In this document: positions 1 to 8,217 of the stretch, piece after piece
Layout: each line of letters begins with the position of its first letter
How positions within the stretch are numbered: position 1 is the first letter of the stretch
Assembly: GCF_028290435.1 (NCBI RefSeq)
Contig: NZ_JAQGJV010000074.1
Coordinates: forward strand, 1 to 64,000
Reading direction: 5' to 3'
DNA length: 64,000 nucleotides
Source of the DNA: Devosia sp.
GTDB taxonomy: Bacteria; Pseudomonadota; Alphaproteobacteria; Rhizobiales; Devosiaceae
The notes under the pieces: generated by a model
What the model was told of the DNA's origin: nothing
What the model saw: the letters and a program-made list of their open reading frames with translations, nothing else
Databases searched by the model: none
Program-made: the position numbers and the translations under genes

Positions 1-421
1 CGCGCTTCATCCCCTCGAGCAACTCCTCCGACGAGGCGCATTTGACGTCGAGCATGATCCGCGGATGGGTCTTCTGGAAGCTCGACAGGATCACCGGCAG
101 CAAACGCACTGCGTAGTCGTCCGGTAGCCCGAAGCGGATGGCGCCGGCCAAATCCTCGTCGGAAAATTCGTCCATGATCTCGGCATTGATCTTCAGCATC
201 TTGCGCGCCCGCGAATAGAGCGCCTCGCCGTGCTGGGTGAGCTTCACGCCGCGCCCGTCGCGGGTGAGGAGGGCATGGCCGAGCCGCTCTTCGAGCCGCT
301 TGATCTGCATCGACACCGCCGACTGGGTCTTGTTCACCCGCCGCGCCGCCTCGGTGAAACTGCCGCAATCGGCGATCGCGCAAAAGCTCTGCAACTGGTC
401 CAGATCGAGGGGGGCGGTCAT
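1..421 (-). CDS. LysR-family transcriptional regulator, 3' part missing (runs off window)
   Basis: The reverse complement from the ATG at 421-419 reads MTAPLDLDQLQSFCAIADCG and continues with a LysR-type winged helix-turn-helix (SFTEAARRVNKTQSAVSMQ, about residues 21-39), a linker helix, and the start of the effector-binding domain (IRFGLPDDYAVRLLPVI). Only about 140 codons lie inside the window, so the effector domain and stop are not seen. It diverges from the DUF1127 gene at 573 with about 150 bp between, the usual layout when a LysR protein controls its neighbour and itself. The inducer cannot be inferred. The family call is secure; the target is inference. Confidence 0.9.
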   Translation of the reverse strand, partial: MTAPLDLDQLQSFCAIADCGSFTEAARRVNKTQSAVSMQIKRLEERLGHALLTRDGRGVKLTQHGEALYSRARKMLKINAEIMDEFSDEDLAGAIRFGLPDDYAVRLLPVILSSFQKTHPRIMLDVKCASSEELLEGMKR

Positions 422-572
422 CGGCGTATCTCATCACTGAAATTGATCGAGTGAATGAAATCTATTTGTTAGACGAATGGATGTCCAGAGCGTTATCTGA
501 TCCTCATTGGCGCCAAGACGGCGCTGAACCCGCCGGCTCCCTTCGGCAAAACAACATTTCTGGAGAATTCCC

Positions 573-833
573 ATGGCTCTCTCGCTTCCCGGCGAGCGGC
601 CCTCCGTGGCCGCCATGCCCCTCAGTCCCTTCGCCGTGTTCGCTCGCTGGGTCGCCAAAGCCCAAGCCGCGCGCACCCGCCGGACTGCGCTGGCTGCCCT
701 TTTGAAACTGGACCACAATCGCCTCAACGATCTGGGCATCGATCGCCAGGATGTGGTCGATGCGATGCGCCTCAATGGGACCGCTGCCGGCCGCAAGCTG
801 ACCGCCGCCCGCGCCGTCAAAGCTCGCCTCTGA
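573..833 (+). CDS. DUF1127 (YjiS-like) small protein
   Basis: This 86-residue protein has a basic, helix-forming C-terminal half. RTALAALLKLDHNRLNDLGI followed by RQDVVDAM matches the DUF1127 pattern of an Arg-rich helix, a Leu/Asp core and a D(I/L)G(I/L)xRxD turn. DUF1127 proteins are short, abundant in Rhizobiales and, in the few cases studied, linked to RNA-related stress regulation; no enzymatic role is known. The N-terminal 30 residues look like an unstructured extension. It is divergent to the LysR regulator, which may control it. An intrinsic terminator lies 230 nt after the stop, leaving a long structured 3' region. Confidence 0.8.
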   Translation: MALSLPGERPSVAAMPLSPFAVFARWVAKAQAARTRRTALAALLKLDHNRLNDLGIDRQDVVDAMRLNGTAAGRKLTAARAVKARL

Positions 834-1062
834 GCGAATAACACCGGCCTATCGCTGCGATCTGGTGTCGCAGCGTGATGGCCGCCTTGTTTCTGACGAA
901 ACCGGCGCTCACCACATCCGCTCTGGAGTGCCCCCCGCTTCAGTCGCGCTTGAAATTGCGCATGGCCTTGGCCATGTGCCACCTCGTTGGCATGAATTGT
1001 CCGTCCGGATTGCTCGTGCCATCTCCCGGGCCGGTTTTGCCACCGGCCTATCCTGATGACTT
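834..1062 (+). other. Non-coding, hairpin-rich 3' region of the DUF1127 gene
   Basis: No convincing gene lies in this gap (834-1176). It holds two strong inverted repeats before the terminator. The first is an 8-bp perfect stem, CGCTGCGA at 853-860 against TCGCAGCG at 868-875. The second is a 7-bp stem, GGCCGGT at 1029-1035 against ACCGGCC at 1042-1048. Together with the terminator at 1063-1097 this looks like a long structured 3' UTR or a small RNA. The structure is seen in the sequence; the function is a guess. Confidence 0.45.
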
Positions 1063-1097
1063 GCCGGATGAGCGCCTCGCGCTTGTCCGGCTTTTTT
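1063..1097 (+). terminator. Intrinsic terminator upstream of the PIG-L gene
   Basis: A 13-bp stem (1063-1075 against 1079-1091, with two G-T wobbles) and a 3-nt loop is followed by six T at 1092-1097. It probably ends the DUF1127 transcript, or an sRNA from the same gap. Confidence 0.85.
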
Positions 1098-1176
1098 GTT
1101 TGGGACGCCCCCCGCAAGGATATTCGGCGAGCCACACCCTCTGTATGGTCGCCCCGGCGCACAAGACGGCACCGAA

Positions 1177-1986
1177 ATGCAGATTGATCTGAACAGCTAC
1201 AAAACGATTCTCGTGGTCTCGCCACATCTGGATGACGGGGTGCTGAGCGTCGGTGGCCTCATCGAAAAGGCTGCCGCCAACGGTGCCGACGTGATCGTGG
1301 CGACCGCCTTCACCGCCGATACGCCGCCCGGCATGGCCATCTCTCCCCTCGCTATCGAACTGCACGCGTTATGGAACCTCGGCTCGAACCCGTTCGAACA
1401 CCGACGCAACGAAGACATCGCTGCCGTCGGTGCCCTCGGTGCGCGCACCCTGCACGGCCCGTTGCTCGACGCCCTCTACCGGACCGATCGCGATGGCAAC
1501 TTCCTCTATCCCACCCGGCAGTCGATCTTCTCGCAACCCCCCGAACACGACGATGTCGGTGAGGCCCTATCCCACCTGCTCGATCAATGGATTGCCGACC
1601 TGTCCCCTGATCTGGTCTTGACCCCGCTTGGCGTCGGCCGCCACGCCGATCATATCCAGACCACCAATGCCCTGCGCCGCCTGGCCGAGGTCCGACCGAT
1701 GAGCGTCGCCCTCTATGAAGACATGCCATATGCGACGGGCGTGTTTCCCGTCACAGCGCCCGACACGGTAGACGCCGCACTCAAAAGAACCGCGTGGCAG
1801 GCGGCTGGCTCGCAAATTGTCCCCGTCGACCTGCCGGGCAAATTGAATGCGATAGCCGCCTACGCGTCCCAGATCGCGGACATCTTCCCGAACGGCATCG
1901 AGGTTAGCTCGGTCCTCGACAACTACATGCGCCTCGGCGGCCCGACCGGCGCCTATGGCGAACGCCTCTGGAAAGCCGTCCCCTAG
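1177..1986 (+). CDS. PIG-L family (LmbE-like) deacetylase
   Basis: This 269-residue protein belongs to the zinc-dependent N-acetyl-sugar deacetylase (PIG-L/LmbE) superfamily. The N-terminal SPHLDDGVLSVGG (about residues 13-25) is the HPDDE-type motif with metal-binding His and Asp plus a catalytic Asp. The later His pair in GVGRHADHIQT is the third metal-ligand motif. Length is normal. The ATG at 1177 is chosen because the protein then begins just before the first beta strand; earlier in-frame starts overlap the terminator. The substrate is unknown, since this family also includes glycolipid, mycothiol-type and antibiotic deacetylases. It is transcribed alone. Confidence 0.85.
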   Translation: MQIDLNSYKTILVVSPHLDDGVLSVGGLIEKAAANGADVIVATAFTADTPPGMAISPLAIELHALWNLGSNPFEHRRNEDIAAVGALGARTLHGPLLDALYRTDRDGNFLYPTRQSIFSQPPEHDDVGEALSHLLDQWIADLSPDLVLTPLGVGRHADHIQTTNALRRLAEVRPMSVALYEDMPYATGVFPVTAPDTVDAALKRTAWQAAGSQIVPVDLPGKLNAIAAYASQIADIFPNGIEVSSVLDNYMRLGGPTGAYGERLWKAVP

Positions 1987-2081
1987 CCACGACACGGCAT
2001 CTTGGCAAAAATCCACGCCGCATGTCGGACGGCGTCTGCGTCGCTCGTCGTATGGGAAAGCACGGCAATCAGGAGCCTCCG

Positions 2082-2735
2082 ATGACCCCAACCATTACCG
2101 CCTTTGAAAGCTCGCCCGATCGGGGCCAAGGACTCGCGCGTGACATGCGCGTTCGCTGGGCGCTCGAAGAGGTGGGCCAGCCCTACACTGTCCGCCTGGT
2201 GTCGTTTGCGGCGATGAAGCAGCCCGCCCATTTGGCGCTCCAGCCGTTCGGGCAGATTCCCACCTATGAGGAGGGCGATCTGGCCCTGTTCGAAACGGGC
2301 TCGATCCTGCTCCACATCGCCGAGCACCATCCGGGCCTGCTGCCGGCCGATGCCAATGCTCGGGCGCGCGCCATCACCTGGATGTTTGCCGCCGTCGGTA
2401 CGGTGGAGCCACCGATCCTGGAACTGCAGACCCTCAAGTTTGGGGAGGGCAACAAGCCTTGGTTCGAGCAGCGCCTGCCGCTCGTCATGGATCGCATCCG
2501 CGATCGGTTCACTCAGCTTGCCGCTCGCCTAAGCGATGCCGACTGGCTCGATGGCGCCTTCACCGTGGGGGATTTGATGATGGTGCACGTGCTGCTCAGG
2601 GTGCGTCCATCGGGCCTGCTGGCAGAATTTCCGACCCTGGCCGCCTACACCGCCCGCGCCGAAGCGCGTCCCGCCTACCGGCGCGCCTTCGCCGCGCAAC
2701 TCGCGGTCGCTACCGGCAAATCATCGGTCAGCTAA
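2082..2735 (+). CDS. Glutathione S-transferase family protein
   Basis: This 217-residue protein has the GST layout. An N-terminal thioredoxin-like domain (about residues 1-80) carries the cis-Pro segment FGQIPTYEEGDLALFETGSI, in which the E-T/S pair binds the gamma-glutamyl group of glutathione. An all-helical C-terminal domain follows and includes the conserved N-capping segment FTVGDLMMVHVL. It conjugates glutathione to, or isomerises, an unknown small molecule in the cytoplasm. The ATG at 2082 is preceded by AGGAG; the upstream in-frame ATG at 2022 lacks such a site. It converges on the PilZ gene and the two coding ends overlap by 8 bp. Confidence 0.88.
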   Translation: MTPTITAFESSPDRGQGLARDMRVRWALEEVGQPYTVRLVSFAAMKQPAHLALQPFGQIPTYEEGDLALFETGSILLHIAEHHPGLLPADANARARAITWMFAAVGTVEPPILELQTLKFGEGNKPWFEQRLPLVMDRIRDRFTQLAARLSDADWLDGAFTVGDLMMVHVLLRVRPSGLLAEFPTLAAYTARAEARPAYRRAFAAQLAVATGKSSVS

Positions 2736-2973
2736 AGCTGACGCCGAGTTCCGTCTCGCGCCGCCAGATGACGGTGCAGGCGAAGCTTTGTTTGTCGTCG
2801 AGCAGCAGATCGAAGCTGTCGGGAATGCCGATGATGCTGGTGACGCGAAGCTGCGCCCCGGCCGGGGACAGATTGCGCACCGTGCATTGATAGGTGGAGA
2901 AGCCATCATTGACCACGATGCGTCCACCCTTGAGCGTACGGTGGCGGATGACGGCGCGTCGTTCTTCTTCCAT
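2728..2973 (-). CDS. Single-domain PilZ protein (c-di-GMP binding)
   Basis: This 81-residue protein consists of one PilZ domain. Both c-di-GMP-binding signatures are intact: RxxxR at residues 6-10 (RAVIR) and the N-x-S-x-x-G box at 34-39 (NLSPAG). PilZ proteins sense cyclic di-GMP and pass the signal to a partner. It starts 14 bp after the stop of the IalB-family gene on the same strand, so the two are probably co-transcribed. Two other c-di-GMP proteins occur in this window (13966-16872 and 48962-50455). The target is unknown. Confidence 0.88.
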   Translation of the reverse strand: MEEERRAVIRHRTLKGGRIVVNDGFSTYQCTVRNLSPAGAQLRVTSIIGIPDSFDLLLDDKQSFACTVIWRRETELGVSFS

Positions 2974-2987
2974 CGGCTGCCTCGCGA

Positions 2988-3497
2988 TCAAGGGAGTTGG
3001 GCGAAACCGTCCTTGAAGCCGTTGAGCGACACCGGGATGCCGATGCCCTCCTCGGGGGTCTTGAACACTACGAAAATGGCGTCCTTGCCGGTCGACAGCG
3101 TCTCGATCATCTTGTCGTCGAGCACCACTTCGGCCACGCAACCATTGGGCAGGCAGCGCACGAAGGCGACGCGGCCCATATCCTTGCCATCGACATTGAG
3201 GCCAAGCCCGTTCGGTAGCAGCACGCCGAGCGGCGCCAGCACCCGCAGCAGGCGCGCCTGCTGGTCGGCTGTCTTCAGCACGATCACTGACAGGCCAACA
3301 TTGGGCTGGTCCTCGGCCATCACATTCTGAATGATGGCGCATTGCTCAAAGCTCGCGCCCGGGGGCGTATCGCAGCTCATCTGCCAGTCGCCGAACTGGG
3401 CGCGTACCACGCCCTGGCCGAGAGCGGCGCCTCCGGCAAGCGCCAAAACCGTTGCGGTCAGCCCTGCGAGGACCAGCTTGCGCTTCAAAATCGCCAT
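2988..3497 (-). CDS. Invasion-associated locus B (IalB) family secreted protein
   Basis: From the ATG at 3497 the 169-residue product begins with a signal peptide (MAILKRKLVLAGLTATVLAL, then AGGAALGQG with a probable cut after ALG). It continues with the IalB-type fold: FGDWQMSCD, then two further cysteines in FEQCAIIQN and FVRCLPNGCVAEV, and IPVSLNGFKDGF near the C-terminus. IalB proteins are periplasmic or outer-membrane associated and common in Rhizobiales; in Bartonella a member aids erythrocyte invasion, but in free-living relatives the role is unknown. An in-frame start 78 bp upstream is possible but would bury the signal peptide. First gene of a likely two-gene unit with the PilZ gene. 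Confidence 0.85.
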   Translation of the reverse strand: MAILKRKLVLAGLTATVLALAGGAALGQGVVRAQFGDWQMSCDTPPGASFEQCAIIQNVMAEDQPNVGLSVIVLKTADQQARLLRVLAPLGVLLPNGLGLNVDGKDMGRVAFVRCLPNGCVAEVVLDDKMIETLSTGKDAIFVVFKTPEEGIGIPVSLNGFKDGFAQLP

Positions 3498-3820
3498 CAC
3501 TCGATCAATTCTCCCGTCGAATCGCGCAAGCGCGAGGACTATTGCCTGTTTCCGACAGGTGCCATGCCCTGTCAACTAAGCCCGATTTTCGGGCGATATG
3601 GGCCGCAAAGTGCGGCGAGGGTGAGGCCATTTTCAAGGGGAGGGCACATTATGACGCATGGGAATGGCGTATCGGCAGAATGGACTTGGCTCCTTCGATG
3701 TGATTTAGCTCGGAGTTGAGTTTAGCGCTCCGAGGTTGAGTCGGGGCGGCGTTTGCTATGCCGCACTTTACCCCTCAATCCTGGCGCCGCGCACCAATGG
3801 CAGTCTATAGGGGGTTTTCG
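3498..3820. other. Divergent intergenic region between ialB-like gene and ctaC
   Basis: This 323-bp gap separates the minus-strand IalB gene from ctaC and must hold both promoters. I see two short hairpins (CCTGT/ACAGG near 3546-3560 and GCCCGA/TCGGGC at 3580-3594) but no FNR-type palindrome and no promoter hexamers I would defend. No gene is recognised. Confidence 0.5.
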
Positions 3821-4759
3821 GTGACCGGACAGTTCAAGAAGCGTTTGGGAGCCGTGGCAGCCGCCGCGCTGTCGTTCGTGCCAGTCGTGGCATGGGCGCA
3901 GGAAACCGCCCCCGTAGAGAGCGGCAGTCAGCCATTGCCCGGCGAGTACGCGCTCCAGCGTTCAGTGACGCCGATCATGGACTCCATCGTTGCCTTCCAT
4001 AACGGCATTCTGCTGTGGATGTGCGGCCTGATCGTGGCCCTGGTCCTGGGCCTGATCATCGTCGTGGCCGTGCGCTTCAATGCCAAGGCCAACCCGGTTC
4101 CGTCCAAGACCACCCACAATACGCTGGTGGAAATCCTCTGGACCGTCCTGCCCATCATCGTCCTGATCGTCATTGCCATCCCCTCGTTCGGCGTGCTGTC
4201 GGATCAGCTGACGACGCCCGACGGGCAGCGCAAATATCTGGGCCATGACATCTTCTCCTTTGGCGATGTCGATGTTCCCGCACCCGGCTTGACCGTCAAG
4301 GCGACGGGCAATCAGTGGTACTGGAATTACGAATATGTCGACCAGGGTAAGGCCTTTGACAGCAATATCCTTGGTGAACCCAAGGACGGCTATGTTCAGG
4401 CGGTCAAGCCCGGTCAGCCTCGCCTCCTGGCAGTGGATAATGAGCTGGTGGTACCCGTCGACACCACCGTGCGCGTGCAGGTGACTGCCGATCCGAGCGG
4501 CGTGATCCATGCCTTTGCCGTGCCGTCCTTCGGCATCAAAATCGACGCCGTTCCGGGCCGTCTCAATGAAACGTGGTTCAATTCGCGCGAAACCGGCATA
4601 TTCTACGGCCAGTGTTCCGAGCTGTGCGGCAAGGACCATGCCTTCATGCCGATCGCGGTGCGTGTCGTCACCAAGGACGAGTTTACCGCATTCATGGCGG
4701 CGTTTGAGAGCAGCGGCGATTATGCAGTCGCCAATGCCACCCTCGCAGCAGTCAAATAA
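3821..4759 (+). CDS. ctaC: Cytochrome c oxidase subunit II (CuA subunit)
   Basis: Subunit II of the aa3-type oxidase takes electrons from cytochrome c through the binuclear CuA centre on the periplasmic side. With the GTG start at 3821 the 312-residue protein has a signal peptide ending at AWAQ, two transmembrane helices (ILLWMCGLIVALVLGLIIVV and ILWTVLPIIVLIVIAIPSFG) and a cupredoxin domain. CuA ligands are H230, C265, C269, H273 and M276, in the classic CSELCGKDHAFM block. The aromatic electron-entry patch WYWNYEY is present. GTG 3821 has an AGGGGG ribosome site just upstream; in-frame ATGs at 3797 and 3758 do not, but cannot be excluded. First gene of the oxidase cluster, 25 bp before ctaD. 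Confidence 0.95.
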   Translation: MTGQFKKRLGAVAAAALSFVPVVAWAQETAPVESGSQPLPGEYALQRSVTPIMDSIVAFHNGILLWMCGLIVALVLGLIIVVAVRFNAKANPVPSKTTHNTLVEILWTVLPIIVLIVIAIPSFGVLSDQLTTPDGQRKYLGHDIFSFGDVDVPAPGLTVKATGNQWYWNYEYVDQGKAFDSNILGEPKDGYVQAVKPGQPRLLAVDNELVVPVDTTVRVQVTADPSGVIHAFAVPSFGIKIDAVPGRLNETWFNSRETGIFYGQCSELCGKDHAFMPIAVRVVTKDEFTAFMAAFESSGDYAVANATLAAVK

Positions 4760-4784
4760 GAATAAGGGTTAGGGGACTTCAGCC

Positions 4785-6488
4785 ATGGCCGACACCACTC
4801 ATCTCGAAGCACATGCAACCGGCCACGATGGCGCGGCTTCGCATGACCACCACACCCCAACCGGCTGGCGGCGCTACGTTTATTCGACCAACCACAAGGA
4901 CATCGGTGTGATGTACCTGGTGTTCGCGATCATCGCGGGCATCGTCGGTGGTCTGCTCTCTGGCTTCATGCGCATGGAGCTGCAGGAACCCGGCATCCAG
5001 ATTTTCAATGGCCTCGCATCCATGGTGTACGGCATCAATGGTGATCCCTCCATCGACGCCGGCAAGCACATGTACAATGTGTTCACCACCGCTCACGCGC
5101 TCATCATGATCTTCTTCATGGTCATGCCCGCGACGGTCGGCGGCTTCGGTAACTACTTTGCCCCGCTGATGATCGGTGCGCCCGATACCGCGTTCCCGCG
5201 TATAAACAACATCGCCTTCTGGCTGTTGCCGCCCGCTTTCATCCTGCTGCTGATGTCCTTCTTCTTTGCTGGCCCCGATGGCGCCAACATGAACGGCACC
5301 GGCGGCGGCTGGACCATTTATCCGCCCCTGTCAACGACCGGCCAGCCTGGTCCGGCGATGGATTTCGCGATCCTGGCGCTGCACGTCGCGGGTATTTCCT
5401 CGATCCTTGGCGCGATCAATCTGATCACCACCATCTTCAATATGCGTGCCCCGGGCATGACCATCCACAAGATGCCGCTCTTCGTGTGGTCGATCCTGGT
5501 CACCGCCTTCCTGCTGTTGCTGGCCCTGCCAGTGCTCGCCGGCGGCATCACCATGCTGCTGACCGACCGCAATTGCGGCACCGCCTTCTTCAAGTCCGAT
5601 CAGGGCGGCGATCCGGTGCTGTTCCAGCATCTGTTCTGGTTCTTCGGGCATCCTGAAGTGTACATCATGATCTTGCCGGGCTTCGGCATCGTCAGCCACA
5701 TCATCTCGACCTTCAGCCGCAAGCCGGTGTTCGGCTACCTCGCCATGGCCTATGCCATGGTGGCCATCGGCTTCGTCGGCTTCGTGGTGTGGGCTCACCA
5801 CATGTACACGACCGGCCTCAGCCTCGACGTGCAGCGCTACTTCGTGGCCGCCACCATGGTCATCGCAGTGCCGACGGGCGTGAAGATCTTCTCGTGGATC
5901 GCCACCATGTGGGGCGGCTCCATCACCTTCAAGACGCCCATGCTCTGGGCCATCGGCTTCATCTTCCTGTTCACCGTTGGTGGTGTGACCGGCGTGGTGC
6001 TCGCCAATGCCGGCGCCGACCGCGTGCTGCACGACACCTACTATGTGGTGGCGCACTTCCACTACGTGCTGTCGCTGGGTGCCGTGTTCTCGATCTTCGC
6101 GGGCTGGTACTACTGGTTCCCGAAAATGTTCGGCTACATGTACAAGGAAACCCTGGGCAAGATTCACTTCTGGTCGATGTTCATCGGCGTGAACCTGGTG
6201 TTCTTCCCGCAGCATTTCCTCGGCCTTGCCGGCATGCCGCGCCGCTACATCGATTACCCCGATGCCTTCGGCATGTGGAACCGCGTCTCCTCGATCGGCT
6301 ACTACATCACGTTCGTCTCCATGCTGATCTTCTTCTACGCCACCTGGGAAGCGTTCCGGGCCAAGCGTCCGGCTGGCGACAGCCCGTGGGGCGATGGCGC
6401 GACGACACTGGAATGGACGCTGAGCTCGCCTCCGCCGTTCCACCAGTTCTCGACCCTTCCCAAGATCGACTCGACCAACGTTCACTGA
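4785..6488 (+). CDS. ctaD: Cytochrome c oxidase subunit I
   Basis: Catalytic subunit of the haem-copper oxidase, reducing O2 to water and pumping protons. The 567-residue protein shows every expected ligand: H104 (low-spin haem a, in [10 protein letters not shown]); H289 and Y293 of the cross-linked His-Tyr pair (HPEVY); the CuB histidines H338-H339 (AHHMYTTG); and H424/H426 (HFHYV) for the two haems. D-channel residues are visible near the N-terminus (GFGNYFAPL segment), and the K-channel region follows CuB. About twelve hydrophobic helices are present. The His-rich N-terminal extension ([14 protein letters not shown]) before the first helix is common in rhizobial members. It lies in the cta cluster with its stop followed by a strong hairpin. 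Confidence 0.98.
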   Translation: MADTTHLEAHATGHDGAASHDHHTPTGWRRYVYSTNHKDIGVMYLVFAIIAGIVGGLLSGFMRMELQEPGIQIFNGLASMVYGINGDPSIDAGKHMYNVFTTAHALIMIFFMVMPATVGGFGNYFAPLMIGAPDTAFPRINNIAFWLLPPAFILLLMSFFFAGPDGANMNGTGGGWTIYPPLSTTGQPGPAMDFAILALHVAGISSILGAINLITTIFNMRAPGMTIHKMPLFVWSILVTAFLLLLALPVLAGGITMLLTDRNCGTAFFKSDQGGDPVLFQHLFWFFGHPEVYIMILPGFGIVSHIISTFSRKPVFGYLAMAYAMVAIGFVGFVVWAHHMYTTGLSLDVQRYFVAATMVIAVPTGVKIFSWIATMWGGSITFKTPMLWAIGFIFLFTVGGVTGVVLANAGADRVLHDTYYVVAHFHYVLSLGAVFSIFAGWYYWFPKMFGYMYKETLGKIHFWSMFIGVNLVFFPQHFLGLAGMPRRYIDYPDAFGMWNRVSSIGYYITFVSMLIFFYATWEAFRAKRPAGDSPWGDGATTLEWTLSSPPPFHQFSTLPKIDSTNVH

Positions 6489-6495
6489 CGACAAT

Positions 6496-6518
6496 ATGGG
6501 CCGCCACTGGCGGCCCAT
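6496..6518 (+). promoter_or_regulatory. Strong hairpin between ctaD and ctaB
   Basis: A perfect 10-bp stem, ATGGGCCGCC at 6496-6505 against GGCGGCCCAT at 6509-6518, has a 3-nt loop and lies 8 bp after the ctaD stop. There is no T tract, so it is not a simple terminator. It may protect ctaD mRNA or set the ctaD:ctaB ratio. The structure is seen; the role is inferred. Confidence 0.6.
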
Positions 6519-6536
6519 CCAACAAAGGCAAGGCGC

Positions 6537-7472
6537 GTGGCATTTATCGACAACTCCAACAGCATTCCCGTCCCGGCGGGTGAAGCACGGGTAGAAGACT
6601 ACCTCGCGCTGCTGAAGCCGAGTGTCATGTCGCTGGTGGTGTTCACCGCCATTGTCGGCCTGCTGGTGGCGCCCGGCGCCATCAACCCGGTCATCGCCGT
6701 CATCGCCATAGTCTGCATCGCCATCGGGGCAGGGGCCTCGGGCGCACTCAACATGTGGTACGATAGCGATATCGACGCCATCATGAGCCGCACCGCCAAT
6801 CGTCCCATCCCAGCCGGCCGTATCACCCGTGAAGAAGCGCTGGTGTTTGGCCTTGTGCTTTCGGTGTTCTCCGTCGCCCTGCTGAGCCTCGCCACCAATT
6901 GGGTCGCGGGCGGGCTCCTCGCCTTCACCATCGTCTTTTACGCAGTCATCTATACGATGTGGCTCAAGCGCTCGACGCCGCAGAACATCGTCATCGGTGG
7001 CGCGGCCGGCGCCTTCCCGCCCATGGTTGGCTGGGCTGCCGTCACCGGCACCATCTCCATCGAGAGCGTGGCGCTGTTCATGATCATCTTCCTGTGGACC
7101 CCGCCCCATTTCTGGGCGCTGGCGCTCTACAAGCAGTCGGACTACGGGGCTGCCGGCATCCCGATGATGCCCAACGTCAAGGGCGAAGCCTCCACCAAGC
7201 TGCAGATCCTGGTTTACTCAGTACTGCTGGCCGTCTCGGCTTTGGTGCCCACGATCATGGGCTTCTCGGGCATGGTCTATACCGTGGTCGCAGTGCTGAC
7301 TGGCGTCATGTTCCTGTGGCTGGCCTGGAAGCTGTTCCGGGCCGAAGATGGCGTGCCAATGCGCAAGGCCGCGCGCACGCTGTTCACCTACTCGCTGAGC
7401 TATCTCTTCATCGTCTTCTTCGCGCTGCTGACCGACAATCTGCTAACGCGTTTTGGGAGTGTCATCGGATGA
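6537..7472 (+). CDS. ctaB: Protohaem IX farnesyltransferase (haem O synthase)
   Basis: This UbiA-superfamily membrane prenyltransferase adds farnesyl to protohaem IX to make haem O, the precursor of the haem a used by CtaD. The 311-residue protein has about nine hydrophobic segments. Its two Asp-rich metal/diphosphate sites are [20 protein letters not shown] (first) and the [15 protein letters not shown] loop (second). It starts with GTG at 6537 after an AAGGCAAGG ribosome site. The stop overlaps the ATG of the next small gene (ATGA), so the two are translationally coupled. Its place in the oxidase cluster fits its role. Confidence 0.96.
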   Translation: MAFIDNSNSIPVPAGEARVEDYLALLKPSVMSLVVFTAIVGLLVAPGAINPVIAVIAIVCIAIGAGASGALNMWYDSDIDAIMSRTANRPIPAGRITREEALVFGLVLSVFSVALLSLATNWVAGGLLAFTIVFYAVIYTMWLKRSTPQNIVIGGAAGAFPPMVGWAAVTGTISIESVALFMIIFLWTPPHFWALALYKQSDYGAAGIPMMPNVKGEASTKLQILVYSVLLAVSALVPTIMGFSGMVYTVVAVLTGVMFLWLAWKLFRAEDGVPMRKAARTLFTYSLSYLFIVFFALLTDNLLTRFGSVIG

Positions 7473-7651
7473 GCGCGCCAAACGAAATCCGCGAAGTCAT
7501 CATTTATCCGCCCGAGATCGAGGCCGCCCGCGCCAAGGTGCGCCGCCGCCGCTCGCTCGCGCTGGGCGCGGCCTTGGCCCTGTTCGCCATTACCTTTTAC
7601 GTGCTGACCATCATCAAGATGGGCCCGGCCGTGTTCGACCGGGCGATCTGA
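7469..7651 (+). CDS. Small single-helix membrane protein of the ctaB-ctaG gap
   Basis: This 60-residue protein has a basic cytoplasmic stretch ([10 protein letters not shown]) then one transmembrane helix ([20 protein letters not shown]). Its ATG overlaps the ctaB stop (ATGA), and its own stop overlaps the ctaG start (TGATG), so it is firmly inside the operon. A short ORF at this place is conserved in alphaproteobacterial cta clusters and is sometimes labelled CoxF or an assembly protein. Its molecular role is unclear; a chaperone-like role in oxidase biogenesis is inferred from position. Too short and overlapped to be obvious as a separate ORF. Confidence 0.85.
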   Translation: MSAPNEIREVIIYPPEIEAARAKVRRRRSLALGAALALFAITFYVLTIIKMGPAVFDRAI

Positions 7652-8214
7652 TGGCCGGAACGACGACCCTTCCGCCGGTGACCCCGCAGATGCGCCGCAA
7701 CCAGCGCGTCGGCTTCATCTGCCTGGCCGTCGTGGCCAGCATGGTGGGCGTCGCCTATGCGGCTGTTCCCCTCTACCAGATGTTCTGCGAAGCCACCGGC
7801 TATGGTGGCACCACCCAGAATGCGACCGACAATCCCAAGGGCGTCATCGCCCGGCCGATGACCGTGCGCTTCGACAGCAATGTCGATGGCGGGCTGAACT
7901 GGACGGTCACCCCCTCCAAGCCGATCACCGACGATATCGGCAAGGTCGATACCGTCAATTTCGTGGCCACCAACAATTCGGACCACGCGGTTACCGGACA
8001 GGCGATTTTCAACGTCTCGCCCGAACGCGCCGGCTACTACTTCAACAAGATCGAATGCTTCTGCTTCACCGAGCAGACGCTGCAGCCGGGCGAAACCGTT
8101 CAGATGCCGATCGTCTTTTTCGTCGATCCCGATCTGGCCCAGAACGCGGAACTCGACACACTCAAAGAGCTGACGCTCTCCTACACATTCTACCCAGTCA
8201 AAAAGGGAAGCTGA
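7651..8214 (+). CDS. ctaG: Cytochrome c oxidase assembly protein CtaG/Cox11 (CuB insertion)
   Basis: CtaG delivers copper to the CuB site of subunit I. The 187-residue protein has an N-terminal anchor (about residues 20-40), the conserved PLYQMFCEATGYGG segment with C46, and a periplasmic immunoglobulin-like domain with the copper-binding pair C136 and C138 in ECFCFTEQ. The C-terminal LSYTFYPVK strand is typical. The start is the ATG overlapping the previous stop (TGATG). Only 3 bp separate it from ctaE. Confidence 0.96.
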   Translation: MAGTTTLPPVTPQMRRNQRVGFICLAVVASMVGVAYAAVPLYQMFCEATGYGGTTQNATDNPKGVIARPMTVRFDSNVDGGLNWTVTPSKPITDDIGKVDTVNFVATNNSDHAVTGQAIFNVSPERAGYYFNKIECFCFTEQTLQPGETVQMPIVFFVDPDLAQNAELDTLKELTLSYTFYPVKKGS

Positions 8215-8217
8215 ACA

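Noticed and set aside
865-1056. Small frame in the gap after the DUF1127 gene
   Set aside because: Its codons run through two perfect hairpins and it has no ribosome site; more likely non-coding.
5331-7109. Long minus-strand open frame (592 codons) opposite ctaD/ctaB
   Set aside because: It is antisense to two certain genes, has a His/Asp/Glu-rich composition typical of GC-skew shadow frames and no family motif.
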